From Methylobacterium sp. SyP6R (lineage in GTDB: Bacteria; Pseudomonadota; Alphaproteobacteria; Rhizobiales; Beijerinckiaceae): a DNA stretch of 64,000 bases. Numbering within the stretch: position 1 is the stretch's first letter; each line of letters begins with the position of its first letter. The notes under the pieces are model-generated. The model was given only the letters and a program-made list of their open reading frames with translations, did no database searches and had not been told where the DNA came from. The translations under genes and the position numbers were made by a program. Below are positions 30,139 to 37,385 of this stretch, piece after piece. The stretch is from assembly GCF_019216885.1 (NCBI RefSeq), contig NZ_JAAQRC020000001.1:3401001-3465000 (forward strand), written 5' to 3'.

Positions 30139-31695
30139 TCAATGCGCCTCGATCGGCCCCCCCGACCGCGGCGGCTTCTTCAGGATCGCCACGACCGCGA
30201 GGCTGAGCACCAGGCTCACCCCAACGAGCCAGAACCCGTCCGCGTAGGCCATCACATAGGCCTCGCGCCGCACCTGTTGCGCCAGCATTCCGACCGCCGC
30301 GGCCTTGGCAGCCAGCGGATCGGCGATGTGGCCGTGCAGCCCCGCCGCCAGGGCCGCCAGGCGCTCCTGGGTGCGGGTGGCGTTGACGGTGATCGCCTCG
30401 GCCAGAACCGAGAAGTGCATGTGCTCGCGCCGCTCGATCATCGTCGACAGCATGGCGATGCCGATCGAGCCGCCGAGGTTGCGCATCATGTTGGACAGGG
30501 CCGAGGCATCGGCCGTGTCCCGCGGTGCCAGGCCGGCGGTCGAGAGCTGCGACAGCGGGATGGTGAAGAGCGGCTGGCCGATCGCCCGCATCAGCTGCGG
30601 CAGGATCAGCTGGTCGGCGCCGACATCGTGGGTCAGCCCGACATTGATCCAGCAGCTCGCGATGAAGAACAGGGTGCCGGTGACGACGAGAAGCCGCGCG
30701 TCGACCTTCCGCATGATGAGCGGCATCATCGGGAACAGCACGAGCTGCGGCAGGCCCGACCACATCACCACGTGGCCGATCTGCTCGGCGTTGTAGCCCT
30801 GAATCTGGGCGCAATAGACCGGGATGATGTAGATCGAGCCGAACGAGACCGCCCCGAGCACGGTCATCAGCATGCAGGCGCCGCCGACCGAGCGGTTGGC
30901 CAGCACCCTGAGGTTGATGAAGGGCCGTTCGGCGGTCAGCTCGCGGATGATGAAGCCGGCGATGCCGAGAACCGCCAGAAGGCTCGCCTTGACGATGACG
31001 GGCGAGCCGAACCAGTCCTTGCGCTGGCCTTCCTCCAGCACGAAGGTCAGGGCCGGCAGGCCGGTCGCCATCAGGCCGATGCCGATCCAGTCGCCCTTCA
31101 GCAATTCGCCCCAGCGCGCCGGCACCGATTCGAAGGCGCCGAGCTGGATCGCGGCGGCGAGGGGGCCGAAGATTAGGTTCAGGTAGAAGATGTAGTGCCA
31201 GGACAGGTTGTCGGTGAGCCAGCCGCCGACCGTCGGGCCGATCGCCGGCGCGAAGGTGGCGGTGAGCCCGAACAGCGCGATGCCGACGGCCTGCTGGCTC
31301 TTCGGCAGCCGGGTCCGCACGATCACGATCGCCGTCGGGATCAGCACCCCGCCGGTGAAGCCCTGGCCGGCCCGGAACAGGATCATCTGGCTCAAGTTGG
31401 TCGAGAGCGCGCAGGCGAGCGAGAAGCCGGTGAACAGGATGGTGTTGACGGCGAGATAGCGCCGCAGCCCGATCACCGAGGAGAGCCAGCCGGTGAGCGG
31501 GATCACGATGATCTCGGCCATCAGGTAGGCGGTCGAGATCCAGCTGCCCTCTTCCGTCGAGGCGCCGAGCGCGCCCTGGATGTCGGCGAGCGAGGCGTTG
31601 GTGATCTGGATGTCGAGGATCGCCGTGAAGGCGCCCAGGATCGCGCCGAACACCGCGAGCCAGTCGCGGGGACTGGCCTTCGTCTCCGGATTCAT
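30139..31695 (-). CDS. DHA2-family (EmrB/QacA) drug:proton antiporter
   Basis: Inner-membrane efflux pump with about 14 membrane segments, 518 residues. Marker motifs: LDIQITNASLADIQGAL (motif D1 of DHA2 pumps), GWLSSVIGLRRYLAV (motif A), and APAIGPTVGGWLTD (motif C, antiporter). It follows the HlyD-like adaptor with an ATGA overlap, so pump and adaptor are made together and should join an outer-membrane TolC-type channel encoded elsewhere. A divergent TetR gene and a palindromic operator indicate drug-inducible control. Substrate unknown. Confidence 0.94.
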   Translation of the reverse strand: MNPETKASPRDWLAVFGAILGAFTAILDIQITNASLADIQGALGASTEEGSWISTAYLMAEIIVIPLTGWLSSVIGLRRYLAVNTILFTGFSLACALSTNLSQMILFRAGQGFTGGVLIPTAIVIVRTRLPKSQQAVGIALFGLTATFAPAIGPTVGGWLTDNLSWHYIFYLNLIFGPLAAAIQLGAFESVPARWGELLKGDWIGIGLMATGLPALTFVLEEGQRKDWFGSPVIVKASLLAVLGIAGFIIRELTAERPFINLRVLANRSVGGACMLMTVLGAVSFGSIYIIPVYCAQIQGYNAEQIGHVVMWSGLPQLVLFPMMPLIMRKVDARLLVVTGTLFFIASCWINVGLTHDVGADQLILPQLMRAIGQPLFTIPLSQLSTAGLAPRDTADASALSNMMRNLGGSIGIAMLSTMIERREHMHFSVLAEAITVNATRTQERLAALAAGLHGHIADPLAAKAAAVGMLAQQVRREAYVMAYADGFWLVGVSLVLSLAVVAILKKPPRSGGPIEAH

Positions 31696-32825
31696 CGCGG
31701 CAGCGCCTCGCTGACGAGAGCGGTGGCCGGCCTCGGCCCGTGTCCCGCCTCGATCGCGCCGTGGGTATGCACCGTCGCCTCGACCGAGAGGCCCGGGCGC
31801 AGGCGGGGGAGCAGGGGATCGTCGCCGTCGAGCGCGATGCGCACCGGCACCCGCTGCACCACCTTGGTGAAGTTGCCGGTGGCGTTCTCCGGCGGCAGCA
31901 GGGCGAATTGCGCGCCGGTGCCGGGCGAGAAACTCTCGATCCGGCCGCCGAATTCGTGCTCGCCGAGCGCGTCGACCGTGAAGGTGACCGGCTGGCCCTC
32001 GATCATGCGGCCGGTCTGCGTCTCCTTGAAGTTCGCCACCAGGTAGATGTCGCGGCCCATCGGCACCACGGTCAGGAGCCCGGTCCCGGCGGAGACGAAC
32101 TGCCCGACCCGCAGGGAGCGGTCGCCGATCGTGCCGTCGATCGGCGCGGTCACGGTCGCGTAGCTGAGGTTGAGCCGGGCCTGCTCGACCTTGGCCTGGG
32201 CGCCCTCCAGGGTGGCGCGGGCGCTCGCTTCCAGCGCCTTCAGGCTCTCGACCTGCTTCCTGGACGCTTCCAGCGACGCCACCGCCTTGTCGCGCGCCGC
32301 CCGCTTCTGGCGCAGGTCGGCATCGGCCTGCTGCTGGCGCTGCACCGTGCCGGAGCCGGTCTGGAGCAGGTTGCGGTAGCGGTCGTATTCCTTGGTCGAG
32401 AAGTCGAGCCCGGCCTCGGTGTTCTCGATCTCGGCCTTCGCCGATTGCACCTGCGCCTGGGCCTGGGTGATCGCCGCGGCGGTGCCGAGGATCTGGGCCC
32501 GCGCCTTCTCGACGTCGGCCTCGGCCTGCTTGAGCGCCACCCGGTACTCGCGGTCGTCGAGGCGCGCCAGTACCGTGCCGGCCTCGACCGGCTGGTTGTC
32601 GCCGACGAGCACCGCGGCGATGGTGCCGGCGATCCGGGGCGCGACCGTGACCTTGTCGGCCTGGAGATAGGCGTCCTCGGTCGTCTCGAGGAAGCGCCCG
32701 GTCGTCCACCAGTGCCAGCCATAGGTGCCGCCGCCGCTCAAACCCGCGAGAAGGACGAGGCCGAGGATCAGCCGGCCCTTGCGCCGCTTGAGCGGCACCG
32801 GGGAGATGGCGTGGGATTGCTGCAT
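31692..32825 (-). CDS. HlyD/EmrA-type membrane fusion (periplasmic adaptor) protein
   Basis: Periplasmic adaptor of a tripartite efflux system, 377 residues. One N-terminal membrane helix (LILGLVLLAGLSGGGTYGW), a biotinyl-lipoyl-like half (VAPRIAGTIAAVLVGDNQPV), a long alpha-hairpin coiled coil (about residues 90-220, with ADVEKARAQILGTAAAITQA), the second lipoyl half (TVTAPIDGTIGDRSLRVGQ) and a beta barrel. It is the first gene of the operon, reading toward the DHA2 pump, and its promoter region contains the TetR-type palindrome at 32845. Confidence 0.94.
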   Translation of the reverse strand: MQQSHAISPVPLKRRKGRLILGLVLLAGLSGGGTYGWHWWTTGRFLETTEDAYLQADKVTVAPRIAGTIAAVLVGDNQPVEAGTVLARLDDREYRVALKQAEADVEKARAQILGTAAAITQAQAQVQSAKAEIENTEAGLDFSTKEYDRYRNLLQTGSGTVQRQQQADADLRQKRAARDKAVASLEASRKQVESLKALEASARATLEGAQAKVEQARLNLSYATVTAPIDGTIGDRSLRVGQFVSAGTGLLTVVPMGRDIYLVANFKETQTGRMIEGQPVTFTVDALGEHEFGGRIESFSPGTGAQFALLPPENATGNFTKVVQRVPVRIALDGDDPLLPRLRPGLSVEATVHTHGAIEAGHGPRPATALVSEALPR

Positions 32826-32844
32826 GGCGGCTGGCCGATAACGA

Positions 32845-32861
32845 AACGATACGGTATCGTT
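32845..32861. promoter_or_regulatory. TetR-type operator between efflux operon and regulator
   Basis: Perfect palindrome AACGATAC-G-GTATCGTT, 17 bases, 19 bases upstream of the HlyD start and 40 bases upstream of the TetR start. Size, symmetry and position fit a TetR/AcrR operator controlling both directions. Confidence 0.75.
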
Positions 32862-32901
32862 GTGATAGGCCGATCATCGGGGTCGAGCAAGGAGACGATC
32901 C

Positions 32902-33603
32902 ATGAGCCAGGCGGTGCTCGCCGATGCGAGGGACGCGGGGCGGCGCAGCGGCGGGCGCCCGACCCGGGAGGAGGCGGAGCGGCGCGATGCACGGCTGGTC
33001 GCCGTGGCGACGCAGCTGTTCATGGAGCACGGCTTCGACGCGACCTCGATCGACGCGGTGGCGCAGGCGGCGGGGGTGAGCAAGCCGACGCTCTATGCCC
33101 GCTACCGCGACAAGCGCGCCCTGTTCGCGGCGGTGCTGGAGGAGCGGATCCGGGACTGGCTGGCGCCGCTCTCGGCGGCGGCGGAGGCGCAAGGAGCGAC
33201 GGGAGAGGGGCGGGACGCCGCAACGGTCCTGGACGAGCTGAGCCGGACCCTCCTCGCCCGGGCACAGGCCCCGGGCGCGGCGGCGCTCAACCGCTGCATC
33301 GTCGCCCAGGCGCTGCATTTCCCCGACCTCGCGCGGCTGGCCTACGAGGAGGGCTGGCTGCGCGGCGTGCGGGCGGTGGCGCGCCTCCTTACGGTGCTCG
33401 ACGAGCAGGGCCAGATCGCGGTCGAGGATCCGGAGATCGCCGCCGACCTCTTCCTCAACCTGGTGCTCGGCAGGACCTCGCGGCAGGCGCTCTACGGCAT
33501 CGCGATCGACCCGGAGGCGCAGGAGAGGCGCCGCCGGGCCGCCTTGGCGTTGTTCCTGGCAGGCGTGCGGCCGCGCCCTACTGGATCAGGCGGGCGACCT
33601 TGA
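32902..33603 (+). CDS. TetR/AcrR-family transcriptional regulator
   Basis: 233-residue repressor. The N-terminal helix-turn-helix (TSIDAVAQAAGVSKPTLYARY) follows a basic, disordered leader (GRRSGGRPTREEAERR). The C-terminal ligand domain is unassigned but resembles TetR_C proteins of the AefR type (FPDLARLAYEEGW). AAGGAG lies 7 bases before the ATG. It is divergent from the EmrAB-like operon with a 17-base palindrome between them, so it most likely represses the pump and itself. Its last 26 bases overlap the 3' end of the convergent TadG-like gene. Confidence 0.93.
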   Translation: MSQAVLADARDAGRRSGGRPTREEAERRDARLVAVATQLFMEHGFDATSIDAVAQAAGVSKPTLYARYRDKRALFAAVLEERIRDWLAPLSAAAEAQGATGEGRDAATVLDELSRTLLARAQAPGAAALNRCIVAQALHFPDLARLAYEEGWLRGVRAVARLLTVLDEQGQIAVEDPEIAADLFLNLVLGRTSRQALYGIAIDPEAQERRRRAALALFLAGVRPRPTGSGGRP

Positions 33604-35029
33604 GCGCCTGGTCGAACATCGCGTTGAGCGCCGCCGTGATGTCGGCCGGCGCGTTGGCGGTGCGGAAATAGCCCGGCGAGGCGCAGGACTGGAGCGGCGT
33701 CGCCAGGGTCGGGCTGAAGCCGTTGACCCGGCCATTCTCCCAGGCGACGCCGCCGCCCTTATCGACGAAGCTGATCTGGTTGTAGGGAATGTAGAGGATC
33801 GAGATCGTCGCGCCGGCGGCTTTAAGAGCGTCGCAGTTCTTGGGGTCGATCTGCGACGGCTGCGAGCCGTCCCACCAGGCGTCGCCATAGCCCGGGAACT
33901 TCGAGGGATTGCCCGGATAGGCGTATTTGCCGTTGCTCGACGTGAAGAAGTGCTGACCGTTCTGCATCCCGTCGGTGACGAGGAACACGAAGGGCTTGCG
34001 GCTCGCGCTGGTGGACCCGTCACCGAAGCCGTTGAGCCCGACGATGCCCTTCATCTGCGGGAAGGCGACCTCGAAATGGGTGCCGCCCGAGCCGGTGCCG
34101 GTGGTCGGGTCGCCCGGGGAGTAGAGCTGCGTCGTGCCGGTATCCAGGAGGTTTGTGAAGGCGAGCGGCCAGGAACTCGAGCACTGGGCCATCGTCTTCA
34201 GGCTGGTGAGGTCGCCGGTGAGCGCCGCGAGCGTCGCCAGCTGGTTGACGAACGGGTAGATGCCGATCCGGTACTGGTTCGACACGGCCTGGTTCGAGGC
34301 CCGCTGGAGCAGCGAGCAGACGGCGTTGTTCACCGCGTCCGACCGCAGCTGGATCTTGCCCGCCGCCAGGCCCCAGCCGGTATTGCCGGGGAAGTGGCAG
34401 GCGAACTGGCATCCCTGCTGGTAGTCGGAATACATGTCGTTGTTGACGCTGGCGAGCTGGGTCATGCCGCTCGAGGTCGCGGGCAGGCCCATCGATCCCG
34501 ACACGTCGACCATCAGGTAGAAGTCGAGGTAGCTCGGCAGGTCGACGGAGGCGGTCGCGGTATTGGTCACCGTCGTGGTCGGCACAAGGAACAGCTTCGA
34601 GAAGCTGTTGCTGATCGTCGCCGTGTACGAGATCGACGCGGTGATCGTCTGGCCGTTGGCCGAGGACGAGACCTGCGGCGTCTGCATCGTCACGGTGGCG
34701 AGGGGAACGTTGCCGGCATTGACGTTGAAGGTGTTGACGGCCTGTTTCGCGCCCGCGGCGAGAGCGGCATTCATCACGCCGCTCTCGCCCGAATGGGCGG
34801 CGACGTAGGCCTTGGCGGTCACGATGGCGGCGAGCGCCGCCGCGTCCGCGGCCCGGTCGAGCCGTGCCCGGTCGGTGACGGCGACGCCGTAATCGACCGC
34901 GAGCCCGACGAGGCCGACGATCGGGATCAGGCTCAGCCCGAACAGGATGTTGATGCCGCCGTCGCGGGCGCGGACCAGGGACGCCGCTGCCGCGGCGAAC
35001 CGGGATGCACAGTTCAGAAGCCGGGACAT
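33578..35029 (-). CDS. TadG-like pilus assembly protein with von Willebrand factor A domain
   Basis: 483 residues from the ATG at 35029. The N-terminal TadG membrane anchor is DGGINILFGLSLIPIVGLVG, followed by a helix exposing AVTDRARLDRAADAAALAA, the hallmark of TadG/Flp-associated minor pilins. The vWA domain has the MIDAS motif DVSGSMG and a later VTDGMQ metal-binding loop. Asn/Thr/Ser-rich linkers suggest an extracytoplasmic location. It overlaps the upstream TadE-like gene by 16 bases. The rest of the tad secretion machinery is not in the window. Start codon lacks a clear ribosome-binding site, consistent with coupling. Confidence 0.9.
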   Translation of the reverse strand: MSRLLNCASRFAAAAASLVRARDGGINILFGLSLIPIVGLVGLAVDYGVAVTDRARLDRAADAAALAAIVTAKAYVAAHSGESGVMNAALAAGAKQAVNTFNVNAGNVPLATVTMQTPQVSSSANGQTITASISYTATISNSFSKLFLVPTTTVTNTATASVDLPSYLDFYLMVDVSGSMGLPATSSGMTQLASVNNDMYSDYQQGCQFACHFPGNTGWGLAAGKIQLRSDAVNNAVCSLLQRASNQAVSNQYRIGIYPFVNQLATLAALTGDLTSLKTMAQCSSSWPLAFTNLLDTGTTQLYSPGDPTTGTGSGGTHFEVAFPQMKGIVGLNGFGDGSTSASRKPFVFLVTDGMQNGQHFFTSSNGKYAYPGNPSKFPGYGDAWWDGSQPSQIDPKNCDALKAAGATISILYIPYNQISFVDKGGGVAWENGRVNGFSPTLATPLQSCASPGYFRTANAPADITAALNAMFDQALKVARLIQ

Positions 35030-35745
35030 TTCGTGGCGATTCCGTCGTTGCCGTTCGTGTCGAAATTGATGAGCGAGGCGTAGCGCGGCTGGATGTAGGC
35101 CGAGCGGGCGATCCGCAGCGAGGGGAGGTAGCTGGCCCCGAAGGTCGGGTTGAACGTGAACACCACGTCGATCACCACCATCGAGGCCGGGCCGAAGAGG
35201 GAGCGCGGCAGCGTCTGCGGGGTCGGATCCGCGGTGTTCGAGGCCGCGATCTGCGGCGTACCGCAGGGCCGGTAGGCCGGCCCGCCCGAAGGTTGCGTCG
35301 TGCCCGTGCTTGTCCAGACCACGTCGGCGCGGTAGCAGGCGGACAGATCGCTGCTGTCGCTGCAGGTCGTCGCAATTTGCGTGAACTGGATGCTGGCATA
35401 GTTGATCGTGACGACCTGCCACCATTGCTTGCCCTGTCGCTTGCCCTCGCCCATCACGTAGGGGAACAAGACGAGAGCCGAGTCGAAGCTATAATGCAGG
35501 TCGCTCGCATTGACGGTGGCGACGGTCGTAGAGCCATTGCTGGGAGGCGTGGTCTGCGAGATCATCTGGCTGATCGACTGCACCACCAGCTCGACCTTGC
35601 GCACCGCGTTGATGTAGGCAATGAGCTGGATGCCCCCGAGCATGATCACCAGGAGCACGGGCAGGATCAGCGCGGCCTCGACCGCGGCGAGCCCGTCATC
35701 GGCGGCGCGGAAGCGCCGGAGCCGGAGCCTGACACGGTCGCGCAT
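35014..35745 (-). CDS. TadE-family pseudopilin-like protein (243 aa)
   Basis: 243 residues. A basic leader (RDRVRLRLRRF) precedes the TadE hydrophobic helix GLAAVEAALILPVLLVIML, with the conserved Glu at position five of the pilin-like stretch. The remainder is a secreted domain with several Cys (CSDSSDLSACY, RPCGTP). It starts with a TGATG overlap with the preceding TadE-like gene and overlaps the TadG-like gene downstream, so the three are one transcription and translation unit. Confidence 0.9.
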   Translation of the reverse strand: MRDRVRLRLRRFRAADDGLAAVEAALILPVLLVIMLGGIQLIAYINAVRKVELVVQSISQMISQTTPPSNGSTTVATVNASDLHYSFDSALVLFPYVMGEGKRQGKQWWQVVTINYASIQFTQIATTCSDSSDLSACYRADVVWTSTGTTQPSGGPAYRPCGTPQIAASNTADPTPQTLPRSLFGPASMVVIDVVFTFNPTFGASYLPSLRIARSAYIQPRYASLINFDTNGNDGIATKCPGF

Positions 35746-36281
35746 CAGTATTGCTCGACGCGGAAGGCGGCGGTCGAGATCATCAGATAGGCCGGCTGGC
35801 CCTTGTAGGTGGCCTGGGAGGCGATCAGGTTGGTCACGAAGGACGGCAGGAAGGTGACCGGGTAGATCACCTGGAGGTACTGGTACTGCCCCTGCGTGCC
35901 GAGCGTGAACTGGCCGCTCCCCGGTGTCAGGTTCGGGATCGAGAGGCCGCTCTGATCGGAATTGACGTAGCTGTAGTAGCTCCCGTTCACGACGTACAGG
36001 TTGACGATGAGGTCGTCGCAGGAGATCGACGACGGCAGGATCGCGCACAAAGTCTGGGTGAAGGCGGCGAGCGTCGGTGGTGGATTCGACTTCTGCGAGT
36101 TGCCGACGATGATGTCCCGCGCCGCCTTCTCGACCGCGAAATCCAGCTTCTGATTGTAGTACAGAGTCTGGGCGACGCCCATCGTGAACAGCAGGGCCAT
36201 GATGAACATCAGGCCGACCAGGGCGAACTCGACGGTCGTCGATCCCTTGTCGTCGCGGAGGAGGCCTAGCATGCGTCGCAT
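35745..36281 (-). CDS. TadE/TadF-like pilus assembly protein (178 aa)
   Basis: 178 residues. The pilin-like N-terminus GSTTVEFALVGLMFIMALLF has the conserved Glu after a short basic leader and fits prepilin-peptidase processing. Two Cys (TLCAILPSSISCDD) may form a disulfide. First gene of the three-gene tadE-tadE-tadG set; its TGA overlaps the next ATG by one base. Expression control not visible, but the 170 bases upstream are free of genes. Confidence 0.9.
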   Translation of the reverse strand: MRRMLGLLRDDKGSTTVEFALVGLMFIMALLFTMGVAQTLYYNQKLDFAVEKAARDIIVGNSQKSNPPPTLAAFTQTLCAILPSSISCDDLIVNLYVVNGSYYSYVNSDQSGLSIPNLTPGSGQFTLGTQGQYQYLQVIYPVTFLPSFVTNLIASQATYKGQPAYLMISTAAFRVEQY

Positions 36282-36452
36282 GCCGCCAACCTAGGGTCAC
36301 CGGGTTAAGATCGCGGAAATCTGACCGCCGAGACTCCCGGCACCTTACCGTCAGATGCCCATACCGGCCACTCTCAGGCTTAACCGTGCGTGACCCCGTT
36401 CGCCGAAAGGCGCGCCGCCGTGACGCCCGCCCGGCCGCCGCTCACGGAGGCG

Positions 36453-37385
36453 TCACGGATCCTTGGCGATCGCCTCGATGTCGCGGTCGACGCCGCTCTC
36501 GACCTTGAAGTCCTGGGTGTAGACCTTGCCGTCGTGGCGGGCGATGAGCTGGTACTCGCCTTCCGCCAGGGTCACCTGCGGGAAGGCGCCGATCGCCTCG
36601 CGGATCGTGTCGCCGCCCGGCGTCAGCACGCTGAAGGCGGTGCCCGCGAAGGCCTCGGTGCCGGGAGCGGCGACGAGCTTCAGGGTTACCGTCGCGGCGC
36701 GGTGGTTGAGGGTCGCATCGGTGAGGCGGCCGTTCTCCACCTTCAGGTCGGCGCGCTGGATCGCGTTGGAATCGCCCCAGGTCGAGACGACGTGGTAGGT
36801 CCCCTCGGGCAAGCGCACCACCTCGCCGGCCTTGACGCCGTCGCGGACGAGCCGCCCCTCCGGGTTGTTGCCGATCGGCACGAAGACCGCGAAGGCGAGC
36901 TGGCCGGCTGCGATCTTCGCCTCGCCGACCGCGCCGGCGAGCCGCAACGCCCCGGCATTGACGGTGAGCTGGTCGCTCGCCGCCCCGGAATTCAGGGTCA
37001 CGCGCTTCGAGGTGCTGACGAAGCCGTAGGTGACGTTGGCCAGATAGCTACCCGGCGGCAGCCGGAAGGTCGGCTGCGCCTCCTCGGAGCGGGCCAGCAC
37101 CACGGGCTTGCCGCCCTCCGGCCGGTCCTCGTAGATCCGCCAGGTCAGGCCGCCGCGCAGGGGCTTGGCCTCGCTGGTCAGCACCGCCCGCAAGGACAGG
37201 CTGGCCTCGGCGGGCGCCGGCGCCGGGGGCGGCCCCTGGGTCACGCCCTGGGGGGCGATGCCTTGAGGCGCGCCGCCCGCGGGCAGCGACGGGGTCTGTC
37301 CCAGGGCAGGGATCTGTCCCAGGGCGGAGCTTGCGACGAGCGCGAGCGCCAGGGCCTCACCGAACCGCCGTCTCGCCCGCGTCAT
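36453..37385 (-). CDS. Secreted beta-rich protein of unknown function (310 aa), partner of YfhO-like gene
   Basis: 310 residues from the ATG at 37385. A basic start (TRARRRFGEALALAL) leads into a signal peptide, then a Gln/Pro/Gly-rich linker (PAGGAPQGIAPQGVTQGPPP). The rest consists of several beta-sandwich-like repeats with the pattern F-x-L-P-x-G-x-Y / V-x-L-P-x-G-x-Y / V-x-L-x-x-G-x-Y (FRLPPGSYLANVTYG, VRLPEGTYHVVSTWG, VTLAEGEYQLIARHDG), typical of carboxypeptidase-regulatory or PEGA-like domains. It overlaps the YfhO-like gene by 29 bases, so they are coupled. Function unknown. Confidence 0.8.
   Translation of the reverse strand: MTRARRRFGEALALALVASSALGQIPALGQTPSLPAGGAPQGIAPQGVTQGPPPAPAPAEASLSLRAVLTSEAKPLRGGLTWRIYEDRPEGGKPVVLARSEEAQPTFRLPPGSYLANVTYGFVSTSKRVTLNSGAASDQLTVNAGALRLAGAVGEAKIAAGQLAFAVFVPIGNNPEGRLVRDGVKAGEVVRLPEGTYHVVSTWGDSNAIQRADLKVENGRLTDATLNHRAATVTLKLVAAPGTEAFAGTAFSVLTPGGDTIREAIGAFPQVTLAEGEYQLIARHDGKVYTQDFKVESGVDRDIEAIAKDP

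Noticed and set aside
30139..33318. 1059-codon minus-strand frame
   Set aside because: The true protein is the DHA2 pump from 31695; the upstream part is out of frame with the adaptor gene and antisense to TetR.
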